From: Holothuria scabra
Taxonomy: Eukaryota > Echinodermata > Holothuroidea > Aspidochirotida > Holothuriidae
Assembly: GCA_037179385.1 (NCBI GenBank)
Contig: CM074185.1
Span: 53,199,000 to 53,262,999 of the forward strand
DNA: 64,000 bases
Direction of reading: 5' to 3'
The notes beneath the pieces are model-generated. The model was not told where the DNA came from. It did no database searches and saw only the letters and a program-made list of their open reading frames with translations. Made by a program: the position numbers and the translations under genes. Numbering within the stretch: the first letter of the stretch is position 1; every line of letters starts with the position of its first letter. Below, piece by piece: positions 21,263 to 31,800 of this stretch.

Positions 21263-21521
21263 TTAACCCTTTACCGTTGTGCTCCGACAAGGGCATATTT
21301 GCGTGCCTTGGGAGTGGGCGGAAAAGCGGACGTAGCCCGCCACGCATCAGCTTCCGTAGGCCACTGACCCTGTGGCCTTAAACTATTGTCTCTCTCCTTG
21401 TTGCAGCCGAATTTTCGGGGAGCTACTCGCAGTTTCAAGCTCCGTGTGTAATAGTAAAGATGGGTGACAGCCAAGCTCTTCGTTTGGGTCCAAAAGGACC
21501 CAAACAAGGGTAAAGGGTTAA
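21263..21521. mobile_element. TTAACCCTTTACCG MITE, copy 2
   Basis: It has the same length (259 bp) and orientation as the copy at 20918, 86 bp downstream. The two are similar throughout but differ at scattered bases, and this copy has one change in the right terminal repeat (AAGGG for AACGG). It shares the GGTCCAAAAGGACC hairpin. Confidence 0.85.
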
Positions 21522-21664
21522 GAACATTTACACACAACGACTGGTTTGAAGTTCATTAATTGGCCTACTGATTGTTCAGTTTCTATGGTTTCTTCACAAG
21601 CGCACTTCTATGCAAGTTTTTACTTTCTTACATGCTTACAACACAAAAGTTACTAAGTACTGCA

Positions 21665-21804
21665 TTCTTTTTTTGCATCTTAGCCCTCTCAGATAGGCAA
21701 AAATTTTGAAGGGGAGGGGGATCCCCCTTCTCTTAGACACCTTCCCCAGGACAGCAATCACTAATCCATTGTGCCCCCCAAATGCAGCCACCTGGCTACG
21801 GCCC
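21665..21804. mobile_element. One-ended fragment of the CAGTGGCGTA family
   Basis: The right end CACCTGGCTACGGCCCTG with an upstream GTGCCCCCCAAATG and a GGGGAGGGGGATCCCCC block resembles the right halves of the hAT-like elements. No left end is identifiable. Confidence 0.5.
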
Positions 21805-22271
21805 TGTGTACAGTAAATCAAAGAGTCTGCTTACTGTAACTCTAGCACAATTTGGCCTTGGCTCAGGATCCAACGCTAGAAATTTGAGCACGTGCAGGTG
21901 GTAAGATGACATCCCCCTAATGTTGTTTGATCAGGGTTTTATAGCTCTGCCTAGGGCTTGGTGTTAAGGGTTATGTTGGGTTTAATTAAGCTACTCTACA
22001 GTATCTTTAAAGGAATCTAGTTTTATGGTTATTAGGCTATAGACTGTATGTGTGAAAGGGCCTACTGAACAGACATTAGTACTGTATTTCATCTAGATAA
22101 TTCTCAAAAATTTGTTATTTAAGTAATGTTATTCTCTTTATGCAATCTTTCATAACATTTCTGGACACAATAATATGTCAACCATACAGTACGTACAGTA
22201 ATACCCAAGCAGTTTGTTTTAAATTTCACAATTGATAAGGACAAATGAAATCAAGTTTACAATTTCCAGGT
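21805..22271. other. Intergenic, no recognised gene
   Basis: No gene or repeat boundary was recognised. Confidence 0.3.
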
Positions 22272-22569
22272 GTGCTACAAATCTGGATCTGGATAAATAC
22301 TGCATTATACTCCTGGTGGAGTCAAACGTGCAGGGTTTAGTGTTCGCATGTGGTTAGTCCTCCCGTCTGAGGATCCTTAAGACTGCGTTCTTAAACTGCT
22401 TGGTGTCCTTGAGATCTGTTATGTTCTGGGGGAGTAAGTTCCAGCCTTTGGCAGTCCGAGGAAAGACTATATTTGTAGCAGCCCATGTTGGTTGGTTTAT
22501 TTGTAAAACTTTGTTTGAGTGATGATGCCTAGAAGGCTGCAAGACTGGTTGTAGGTCATTTATTGGCAA
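22272..22569 (-). mobile_element. 3' end of a CR1/Jockey-like LINE
   Basis: On the minus strand this encodes the last ~70 residues of a LINE ORF2 (SRHHHSN, then FPRTAKGWNLLPQNI, then FKNAVLRILRRED and stop), followed by about 80 bp of 3' UTR and a short GATCCAGAT tail. It is nearly collinear with the longer copy at 24378-24952 and is strongly 5'-truncated. Confidence 0.8.
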
Positions 22570-23880
22570 TGGTAGGATTCATACGTACAGTTCTCCTCTG
22601 GAAATTAAAGGATGTGGAAGGTATACAGTTTTAGTTTAAAAGATTTATTTATGAGCTACCATCTTTACCTAGGGTGTGCAAAAACTGACACTCCACATAG
22701 TGATTTGAGGAGAGTGATGGTCATGGCTGTGCGCAACAATAGAGCCGGGGGGGGGGGGGACTGCATCCTCCCAATTGGCCAAACCTTGCTGAATGGGACA
22801 GACTTTGGTGCCTCATTAGCCCAGGCAATGGTGAATGGGTGGGATCATGAGTCAGGCACAAAGTCACTTCCACCTTCCCTGAGAGAAAGAGTCCAATATA
22901 GCCATGGTGATGGTGTGCAATCACAATTGCACTTCCTCAAATTTGAACCTGACAATTTGTCACATGATTCAGAAGAAGTATCAATTGAAGAATTACAGTA
23001 CTGTAGACTAAACAGTAAACTATGTATTGTACTGAATACAAATTTGGGTGACTACTGACAGTGACTAGGTTTTCCTTTGAAGGGTAGGTGAAAGTGTAGT
23101 CAGTCCAAAAAGATTTGTGCCCCCCTATTTTAGGAATTTGGCTCTTGAGGATCATGTGACAATAATTTTATGACATTGTGAAATGTATGAGGAATAATTC
23201 CAGGTTAATTTATCTTGGTAAACTGTAACTCAATTCAATTCAGTTCAAATTGGTATTTTACTGTATATATTATAAACTTAGATGCATGCAACACTGTAAG
23301 ATCATGTGACATGATCGTAAACATGAGGGACAGCTACAGTAGAGAACAGTAATGCAATAAATACAGTATATTTTTCCTGATATATCCTGAAAGATATACC
23401 GTAGTTTGAAAGCAAAGAAGTAAGTTTGGAAGTAAAAATTGGAAGTAGTTTTAGAGCTTTAATTTACCATTGTTTCAAAATAAGTCTGGGGTGATTGTTT
23501 TTTCCTTTTTATCTTTGATACATGACAGGAATTCCCCATTACCTTCTCTTCCCCAACTTGCCAATGGCAACTCGGGTAAGAAGGATAAGGCCACCTTATT
23601 GATTTGTTTGGGGGGGATCCTATTGTCCCAGCACTGCTTTTCAGTGTGTTATGCATAGGTGACTTTCAACTTGTAAGGTCTCAGAGGTCAAGATGAAGTT
23701 CATGTCTGCCAGGAAGTTGGGCTAAACAGAGTTAATAGGATCAGTTGTATTGAACTTTTTCTAAATTCTTGCTAATGGGCATTTCCTGTAATGAGAAGGT
23801 TCTCTAACCCTAGACTGTCATGGTTAATTTAAGACATGGATTACTGTATATTTTCAATTTCATTTCCCAGGTGTTCACAC
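22570..23880. other. Intergenic, no recognised gene
   Basis: An open frame of 148 codons on the + strand (22612-23058) has a glycine run encoded by a G-run and no recognised domain. Nothing supports it as a gene. No other feature was seen. Confidence 0.35.
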
Positions 23881-24377
23881 TGTAGTGTTTGCATGGGTAA
23901 CCCGGGTACCCGGGTACCCGCCCGCCATTGTATTACCCGGTTCCAAATCTACTACCCGAATCTTAACAAAAAAAAATGCATGCAAAAAGGATCATCCCAT
24001 TTACGCCATTGCCCACGGTAATGGACTAAAATAGTTTGCCAATTTGGTAAACATTCTCCGAGACTGAGAATGAAGAGAGCCCCTAGAAATTATGTGTAAG
24101 TTTGATAGTTGTCTGTACTCCGTTTCTGAAGTTGAAATTTTTATCAGCGTGCGGCCCGATCGTGCTATCGTCACGTAGTAGGTTACTTCTCGCACATCAC
24201 ATGTATATCGCTTATAAACTTACTCGCAAGCAAGCTATCTGACGGCCGATTCAAAGTCACATCGTACTGTTTCACGCAGACATAGCAAGACATACTGTTA
24301 TGGAACGCGAAATCTGCAAGTATCATGTGACCACATCGGAGGGGAAGGTAATAACATGATGTGACTACGTAAAAACA

Positions 24378-24952
24378 TGGATCTGGATCTGGATCTGGAA
24401 AAATACTGCACAACACTCCTGGTGGAGTCAAACGTGCAGGGTTGAGTGTGTGCATGTAGTTAGTCGTCCCGTCTGAGGATCCTCAAGGCTGCGCTCTTGA
24501 ATTGCTTGGGGTCCTTGAGATCTGTAATGTTCTGGGGGAGTAGGTTCCAGTCTCTGACGGTCCGAGGAAAGAAACTGTATTTGTAGCAGTCCTTATTGGT
24601 TGCTATATTTGTAAAGCTATTAGAATGGTGATGCCTAGAGGGCCGCCGGGCCGGTTGCAGGTTGTTGATTGGCAAGGCTAGGAGGCCCAATCTGGCTTTG
24701 TGAAGAATTGCTAGCCTGTTGGCAGTACGCCTGTTTTTGAGACTATCCCACCCTAGGTCGTTTAGCATTTCAGTCACACTACTATGGGGGGAATAGTCAT
24801 TATAAACAAACCTAGCAGCCCTACGCTGAATTTGCTCAACCTTATTGGATAGGGAAGTGGTGTAGGGATCCCAAACAGAAGATGAATACTCCAATAAAGG
24901 CCTAACAAGTGTGAGATAGGCATTAGCTTTGACACTCCTGGGGCAGGAGTAT
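24378..24952 (-). mobile_element. 5'-truncated CR1/Jockey-like LINE with hexamer tail
   Basis: The minus-strand frame (about 24950 to 24460) encodes the C-terminal end of a LINE ORF2: LEYSSSVWDPYTTSLSNKVE, then IQRRAARFVYNDY, then KYSFFPRTVRDWNLLPQNI and an RRDD end. This pattern is characteristic of CR1/Jockey-group elements. The 3' UTR ends in GATCCAGATCCAGATCC, a tandem hexamer rather than poly-A. It is inserted in the left minisatellite arm of the foldback element. Its frame is open to the truncation point, so it is a rather young copy. Confidence 0.88.
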
Positions 24953-24955
24953 AAC

Positions 24956-25250
24956 TGGTGTGACTGGTGTGACTACTGTACATGGACACATGGTGTGACT
25001 TCGTAAACACATGGTGTGATAATGTAAAAACATGGTGTGACTACATAAAAGCACGGTGTGACTGCATAGCATGGTGTGACTTCATAGCATGGTGTGACTA
25101 CGTAGCATGGTGTGACTACATAGAATGGTGTGACTACATAGCTTGGTGTGACTACGTAGCATGGTGTGACTACATTGCATGGTGAGACTACACAGCATGG
25201 TGTGACTACGTAGCATGGTGTGACCACATTGCATGGTGTGACTACATAAA
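24956..25250. repeat. 18-bp minisatellite, left arm
   Basis: About 15 tandem units of GCATGGTGTGACTACATA with point variation. The complementary array is at 27175-27420. Because the unit is a multiple of three, open frames run along both strands (repeats of VVTPCY-type residues); these are not considered genes. Confidence 0.9.
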
Positions 25251-25504
25251 ACACGGTGCGACCATTTGAAATTGCATTGTGAGGCAGGCGATGTCAACTG
25301 TACGTAGACTGTGGGTGTGATGAGAACTCTGTACGTGACTGTATAAAATGATGGTGTGATGACGAGTCGGCCAGTGACTGACTAAGGTGAGGGTGTGATG
25401 ATCTGATATAGTGCATTGAACTTTTCCTGGTGTATTCAAATGTGAAATAAACTAGGAGCAACGGCCTGGTTGAAAATGAAAATGCAGTAATGACTTCCAA
25501 AATA

Positions 25505-25601
25505 TTATATGAAAGATACTTTGAAGAGAAATAAAAAGGAAAATTGTGAGATTTAGCTGTTACCTCAAAATACGTTTGGGATGACTGCTCTTGACCTTTA
25601 A
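25505..25601 (-). mobile_element. Half copy of TTAA MITE family T2
   Basis: The right end GGGATGACTGCTCTTGACCTTTAA-like terminus (GACTGCTCTTGACCTTTAA) is preceded by the reverse complement of the left half of 20649-20910 (GATACTTTGAAGAGAAATAA, AATTGTGAGATTTAGCT). It lies in the loop of the foldback element. Confidence 0.6.
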
Positions 25602-26225
25602 GTAGGGCTAGTTTGGATAAGGATTACAAGTGCTTCGAAGCCGGGTTGTGGAAGGGGGGCTACATTCATCCCAATAATTTGCAGTTTGAGCTTTTCGTGT
25701 TTTTCTTCAAATATTATAATTAACTATATGCTTGAGAACGGTCAAAAATACCTTTAAGAATGCAAATTGAAAAAAGAAGCCCGTATCCGAGACTTGGAGA
25801 GCAGGGCCGGGGTTGGGGCCAATTAGCAGGTAGACTGACCAGGTATGGTATTGCATATGGACCTAGCAACACCTTCAGAACAGGGGTGCCAAGCCAAGGA
25901 GGAGGGGCGTGGCCCCTTATGCCTCCGCCAACGTTCTCTACGAGGTCGCGTGCCCCGGACTCCTGTTTGCACTGTATCTGCGTTTATCCTCAGTGAATGG
26001 TGCCATTTATTAATTGAGGACCACAAAATGGAAATCTAGTCTTATACCTTGCAAAGTAGTTTTTTTTTTCTTTTGTTAATACAGTAGGCTAAGAAGTTTT
26101 ATTTGAGTACGTCCGGGCCAGTTTCTAAACATCTTTGTCCGAAGTGGTCGATCAACAACTATTTCTATGAGGGGAACGAAGAATGGGGAGGCTAAGCTGC
26201 CATATATCGATCGCGCGTAGCCCCA

Positions 26226-26765
26226 GAGGAGTTTGTGGGAAAGTGGTTAGATGATACCGCTTGCAGCAGGGAGTCCTGGCCGAGTCATGAAGACTTTAAA
26301 ATGAAGCCTACTGCCATTGTGATTGGTGCTCAGCATAAGCAGGGAAAACAAGAAGTGGCGGCGCTACCGCTACCCTCCCCAAATTTTTCCTTGCCCCCAC
26401 ATGCCACCAGTTAGGTCAGTTAGGTGTTGAGTAAACCGAAAAACTAAAAAATATACCCCTCCAGATACTTAATTTTTCATCCAGAGATATGCTAAAACCT
26501 CAGACCTTTTGGGGCTTCGCGTTCTGGATCCCATCCCCCAGGAACATGGGTGCTTTTGGCTCGGTTTCGCGCTGCTCCCAAAAACTTTCCCTCAACATTA
26601 TCCTTTTCCCATAGTTTGCCCCCCCCCCCCCCCACACACACACACACTTTTGAAATTCTGGCTCTGCCACTGGAAACAAGCCGGTGGACGACAACTGGAG
26701 ACATGCCGTGGCCGGCCAGACTTAAGCCAATCGGTTAGAAAATGAGCCTTAACGTTCCACCTAAC
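26226..26765 (+). mobile_element. SINE copy split by a DNA element
   Basis: The left part (26226-26352) has an AGTGGTTAGATGATACCGC A-box region, CATGAAGACTTTAAAATGAA and GGTGCTCAGCATAAGCAGGG. The right part (26673-26765) resumes GAAACAAGCCGGTGGACG, CGTGGCCGGCCAGACTTAAG and a CTAACTAGCTAAC end. Same family as 1470-1721. It lies in the loop of the foldback element. Confidence 0.78.
26353..26672. mobile_element. hAT-like MITE inserted in a SINE
   Basis: The left end AAGTGGCGGCGCTACCG and right end TTCTGGCTCTGCCACTG are an imperfect inverted pair of the CAGTGGC type. Flanking 8-mers AAAACAAG (26345-26352) and GAAACAAG (26673-26680) agree at 7 of 8. A C-run and (CA)n stretch lie at 26620-26647. 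Confidence 0.72.
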
Positions 26766-27174
26766 TAGCTAACCCAGAGGTGTGTAGGAGGGAGTTCTGC
26801 CCCTCGTCCACGGAGGTGGCGGATTTTTTTAAATAAAATTACATGGCACAAACAGCGCGCCAAAACCTAGCAAGGGCACAATCGCTCTAGTCGTACTCCC
26901 TCGGTTGTTATTCAGTAAAAATTCTTCCAACAATTCTTCCAATTCAGCCTTGCGGTGCACGTGTTATTAATAATTATGTTGAGTAGACTAGCTACACGAG
27001 GAAAAGTTCAATGCCCTGTATCAGATCATCACACCCTCATTTTAGGCAGTCACTGGCCAACTTCTCCTCACAGAGCCATTTTATACAGTCACGTACAGAT
27101 TTCTCATCACAACCACAGTCATTACCCGCACAGTTGACATCACCTACTGCCACTCACAATACAATTTTAAGTGG

Positions 27175-27420
27175 CCACACCGTGTTTTATGTAGTCACAC
27201 CATGCAATGTAGTCGCACCATGTTATGTAGCCACACCATGCTATTAAGTCACACTATGCTATGTAGTCACACCATGCTATGAAGTCACACCATGCTATGC
27301 AACCACACCATGCTTTAATGTAGTCACACCATGTGTTTACGTAGTCACACCATGTGTTTACGTAGTCACACCATGTGTTCATGTAGTCACACCATGTTTT
27401 TACATAGTCACATCATGTTA
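27175..27420. repeat. 18-bp minisatellite, right arm (inverted)
   Basis: Tandem TATGTAGTCACACCATGC units, the reverse complement of the array at 24956-25250, with 19-22-bp variants toward the right end (ACCATGTGTTTACGTAGTC). Confidence 0.88.
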
Positions 27421-28735
27421 TGACCTTCCCCTCCGATGTAGTCACACATGGTCACATGATGCTTGCAGATTTCGCGTTCCATATTACTGTATCACCCCCG
27501 CCCAGCTCGCAAAGACAGTGCAGTGCCCGTAACGTTCAGCATGCTAGGTAAACTGAGCCTTGCATGTATATACGTTCTTATTACGGTACGCCACCTCGAG
27601 TATAATCCTCGAATATTTCTTAATGGTTAAAGGTGTCAGTTTTACGCAAATCAACACTTTGCCGCTATCTGCAAAGTGAAACGACATCAATGTAATGAGA
27701 CCGTAAACATTCACAATTTTTTTTAAAACAGGCCAGTATATATTACGTTATTTTGCCCCAAAATGGCGCTCGAGCAGACTACGAAGTTTATGTGTGAAAG
27801 TTATGTTACCGTGCCTGGATGTCGACACGAGGCTAGCTACGTAAGAACGTACATACCCCATTAGCGACAATTCCAATGCACATTGCAAAGTAGTATGAGC
27901 AAGTTCACAAACATGACGTCGTTTGTTTACAATCAGTAATTTTTGACATGCAAGAGAATACCATAATACAGGGCTCTGATTAGTTGATATTTTTAAATCA
28001 GTGGTTTAAAAAGAGAAGCTTCGAGCTCTTACTATGCTGGCTTTTCGAGTAGGAAAGCATCCCAAAATTCAATATCAAATTGATATAGGCCTTGAGAAGT
28101 ATAATTTTCTTATTTGACTGTTTTCTGTTACGTTTTTTTTTTACTTGTCATTTTGATCTAAAACAAAACGAGACGATTAAACCTTCTAACAAATCAAATG
28201 TTTTTGAACTTGGGAACTGTGATCGCTATACCTATCCAATACAGATGTTAATGTTACCATGCATGTCTTATGGAGTATGCCTTACAAAATGCTCATATCT
28301 TTTAGTCACCGTAACACCGGGTAACCCGGGTACCCGACGGGTATGGCGATCGGGTACCCGGGTCCTAATTTTTAGTACCCGTGCAAACACTAGTTCACAG
28401 TATGTTTGACACAACAGTTGGTCCATTTGCTTTGCTGCAAAATACATTATTAAATGAAACCACATGAGAGAAATACTGTTCCGTATATAACAGTGTAAAT
28501 TACTGTATACAGTACATGTCACGTTGTTGCATACTCTGCTCTTCATGCAGTGCACTGTTTCATGTACATACAGCAGTTTGAAAAGATATTTCATGTACTG
28601 TACAGACCTGAATGGCAAACTGGGTTTCATTTATCCCATAAATTGAAACCACTTAGGCCTACTGTTTCCTGTTTGGATTTGGAAATTACTACAGTACAGT
28701 ATTTCAACTTTTATTCTCTCAACTTTCAGTACAAG

Positions 28736-28854
28736 ATGGCTTCTTCACTGCAGCAACTCATAGTATGGATATCTGTCATAATGGGTGTTACCTTATTGAA
28801 GACAACTGGAGGAAGTGTTAGTTGCAAAGATATGAATGGAAATGATGTAGATTG
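28736..28854 (+). CDS. DNASE2: DNASE2 exon 1 (coding part)
   Basis: It encodes residues 1-39 plus two bases of Trp40: the signal peptide and the mature N-terminus with Cys30. The donor is GTGAGT. The spliced exon probably begins at 28730, after a pyrimidine-rich stretch and AG. Confidence 0.93.
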
Positions 28855-31800
28855 GTGAGTTACTTACAGTATGCTTTTTCTTGGACATTAGAGGACAGAC
28901 CTATGTACAATACATGATTGTTGCAAGTTATTGCAACTGAAAGGAGTGTTCAAGAAATGGCAAACAGTGAAGGCTTAAAAATTATGAAGAACTTTCAAAC
29001 AGCTGTATGTGTGACTATGTCATCTACTGTAGGATTTCAATTTGTATTCAAAATACTGAATTCAAAATTTTGTATCATTTATTTGATGTTCATATGATGC
29101 TGGTGCCATGGCCAAGGGGATATTTTGCCAGCATGAAACAATGGAGTTAGCAATTTATGTGAGGGATGGGGTCCAGAGTCTGCAGTTTGATTTCTGGCCT
29201 AATCAAAGTAAGGCCAGGTTTTTATCCAAAAGCTATCCATATGGTTTCCTATAAACTGAACTACTATAGCCTTTGAAATATATCCAAATTTGATCTAAAT
29301 TGTTGAATTGGTTCTGTTGGTTATCTGCCATTGTACGTAATGCTCAGCATAGAGTAAGCAATTGAGTAGGGAAAACAAGCCAGTGAGCCACAAGCCCACA
29401 ACTGGAAAAAAAGCTGTTGCCGACTCGACTTGAACCAACAGGCTGGAAACTGGGCTGTAAAACTCTATCAATCTAACTAGTTGTTAGTCATCTGATGTTA
29501 GGTAGTCCTGTAATTTAGGGTATATGACACACTACAACAAATTTGAATCTGATTCCAGTCCGATTTTTGTGAGGACTTTTACTGTATTACAGTAAAAACT
29601 TGATTGATCAAAAGTTGCAAAAGTGGAAAAAATTAGGGATCTTGGAAGCTCACTGAGAAAGTTTGGTCATTAAGAGGAAACTTTGGTCGTTGGAAAGAAA
29701 TTGCAGTACTTTACGTTCATTTTTTTACATGAAACGTGAAAATAGTGGAAAATTTGGATTTTTTAAGTCTGAGAAATACTGTAAACACTTAATAATAATT
29801 CACAGAAAATGTTAAAAGAGTACAGCTGTACTGTAGGCCAACTGTTTCTGCAGTGTACAGTACTGTATGTGATTCATTAGAGTTACTACTGAACCAGTGA
29901 ACCAGCAGAAGGTCCAGCACACACCAAAATACTGTATGTATACTGTAAGGGGAAAAGGCAATATTATAATGAGATCATTTATGTAGTGACTAGCATTCTT
30001 TCTGGTAAGTGGTTTAATTGGAATCTGGAAGGCAGAGAAAAAGAGAAATTTGAGATTGAGAAGATCCTTGCCAGTGAATATTGATACTTAGAGTGGGATA
30101 TTATTTTTGTATGGAGGAAAATATTTTACAGCATGATGCATTGTGGGATTTGTGGCTTAGTTGATGCATTATAGCAAGTGTATGTCCTCCTCCTTGGGAA
30201 AAAAACATTGCCCAGCTGTGTTGGAAGGCAGCGTAGAATTTAATTGAAAGATTGCGAGCCTAAAACAGAAAGGTTGTAGCTTCCATTTGAGTGTCATTTT
30301 CTGTTTCAATATTTGTCTGCTGTACTGTAGTTTTTATGTACTGTTTAGAGAGAGAAGTGGTAATACATTGATTCTAATTCCTATCAATTGATACCGTACA
30401 GTGTAGGAAGTCCTGTACTGTGTAATGTACTGTACATACAGTACCTGTACAGTATTTATTATTTGATTCAGTCTTTCATTTTTGACGACTGCTTGTTGTC
30501 TCTTATTGCATTCCCATGGGTGGCAAAAATTACACACAATTTGTGTGGTGAACTGAAAGAAGTATATATTTCCTTAAATGTGAGAACCTACGATATACTT
30601 CATCTTTTGATAAAAAGTCCTTCATCTAAGTATAGTACTGTACTTTTAATTGTCAAATACTGTACCTATTCTTAATAAGCAGTACTGTATAAACCATGCT
30701 TTTTACAGTGTAAAATTTTTGTTCATTGGCATACAGCAGAGTTGTTGACTTGAGTAACGACTTGTGACTCAAGTCGACTCGAGTCCCTTTTTTTTACTTG
30801 TAGCTGGACTTGACTTGAAGAAAAATGCCTTGTTAACAACTCTGGCATACAGCGGTAATATTTTCTTTGTCTCTTTGAAAGGAGTTTACCCTGGTTCTGA
30901 TATATACATACTAGTTTCATGATATAAAGTTTGACAATTTATTTCTTTAGCTGTTCTCATTTAAAAGTTCAACTGCTTTTTCCTTGTTTCATTGTTTACT
31001 GTAGGTTTTATGTTTACAAAATACCCAAGATCACAGCCAGCAAGATTCCTTCAATTCAGAAGGGGGTTGCATTCTACTATTTAGACGTAAACCAGCAGAC
31101 ATTTCAATTGTCAAATGTTCCCTTGTCAGACCAAGACCACTGCGTTGCTTACACTCTAAATCAGATATATAATCAACAAGATGAGGTAAGAGATAGCAAA
31201 ATGTATTGTACTGAAGCAACTATGGTGAGAGTGTAAGATTAAATCTATATTTTGTTCATAATTGTGACCTTTCATTGGGGTGAAAGGGAATATGGAATGT
31301 AGTAAAGTAAACTGCTTGTCTCCACAGCTCTCCCTCCCAGCTCTCCCTTTTTTGCTTGGGCTAAGCCTCACTGTATTCATGAAGGGGTACAGTAAATATT
31401 TCCAGAGGTGAGCAGATCATGCTGCTCTGCAGGTGTGGGATGTAAATTTACAGTAGAGTATTTTCTTGACAACAGGTCTCATTGCCCATGAATCCACATT
31501 AATTGTTTGATTATATGCCTACTGGCTCTCTCAGCCTTGTATACTTACAAGCAAAACTGCAGTTAATAAAGGCTTCAATTTTTTACCACAGATCATAGGA
31601 AAAAAAGATTAGCATGCCATCACAATACTTCTTAATAAGTTCACAGACACCACAGTAGATCAAAGGTGGTGTGGGGTGTAGTTAGATGAGATTTAACAAC
31701 ACACCAACATGAAAGTTCAAATTTCAAATTTATGTTCAAGTATTGTTCAAGTTCATGTTTGGTTTCCCTTTAGTCACCTCTTACTGTATGACAGGTGGGA

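Larger units (their letters stand above)
23881..28392. mobile_element. 4.5-kb foldback element with minisatellite arms, upstream of the first DNASE2 coding exon
   Basis: The outer ends are inverted: TAGTGTTTGCATGGGTAACC at 23883 and, on the complement of the right edge, TAGTGTTTGCACGGGTAC. Flanking 8-mers GTTCACAC (23873-23880) and GTTCACAG (28393-28400) match at 7 of 8. Further matching blocks lie in mirror order: the GGAACGCGAAATCTGCAAG block (24302) versus its complement near 27464; an 18-bp GTGTGAC minisatellite (24956-25250) versus GTCACAC repeats (27175-27420); and 25255-25435 versus 26990-27175. The loop (about 25440-26990) holds a T2 fragment and a SINE. A LINE interrupts the left arm. 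No transposase gene is visible. A 2-bp mismatch at the left edge leaves the exact terminus uncertain. Confidence 0.75.

Noticed and set aside
22612..23058. 148-codon open frame on the + strand
   Set aside because: It has no recognised domain, a glycine stretch made by a G-run, no splice context and no neighbour suggesting a gene.
24973..25254. Repetitive open frames with VVTPCY-like residues
   Set aside because: The 18-bp minisatellite is divisible by three, so frames stay open on both strands; there is no sign of translation.
24956..27420. CRISPR-like array
   Set aside because: Units are contiguous tandem repeats without unique spacers, in animal DNA, and form inverted arms.
28550..28735. 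Upstream in-frame extension of DNASE2 exon 1
   Set aside because: It is separated from the start by a strong splice acceptor, and it would bury the signal peptide.
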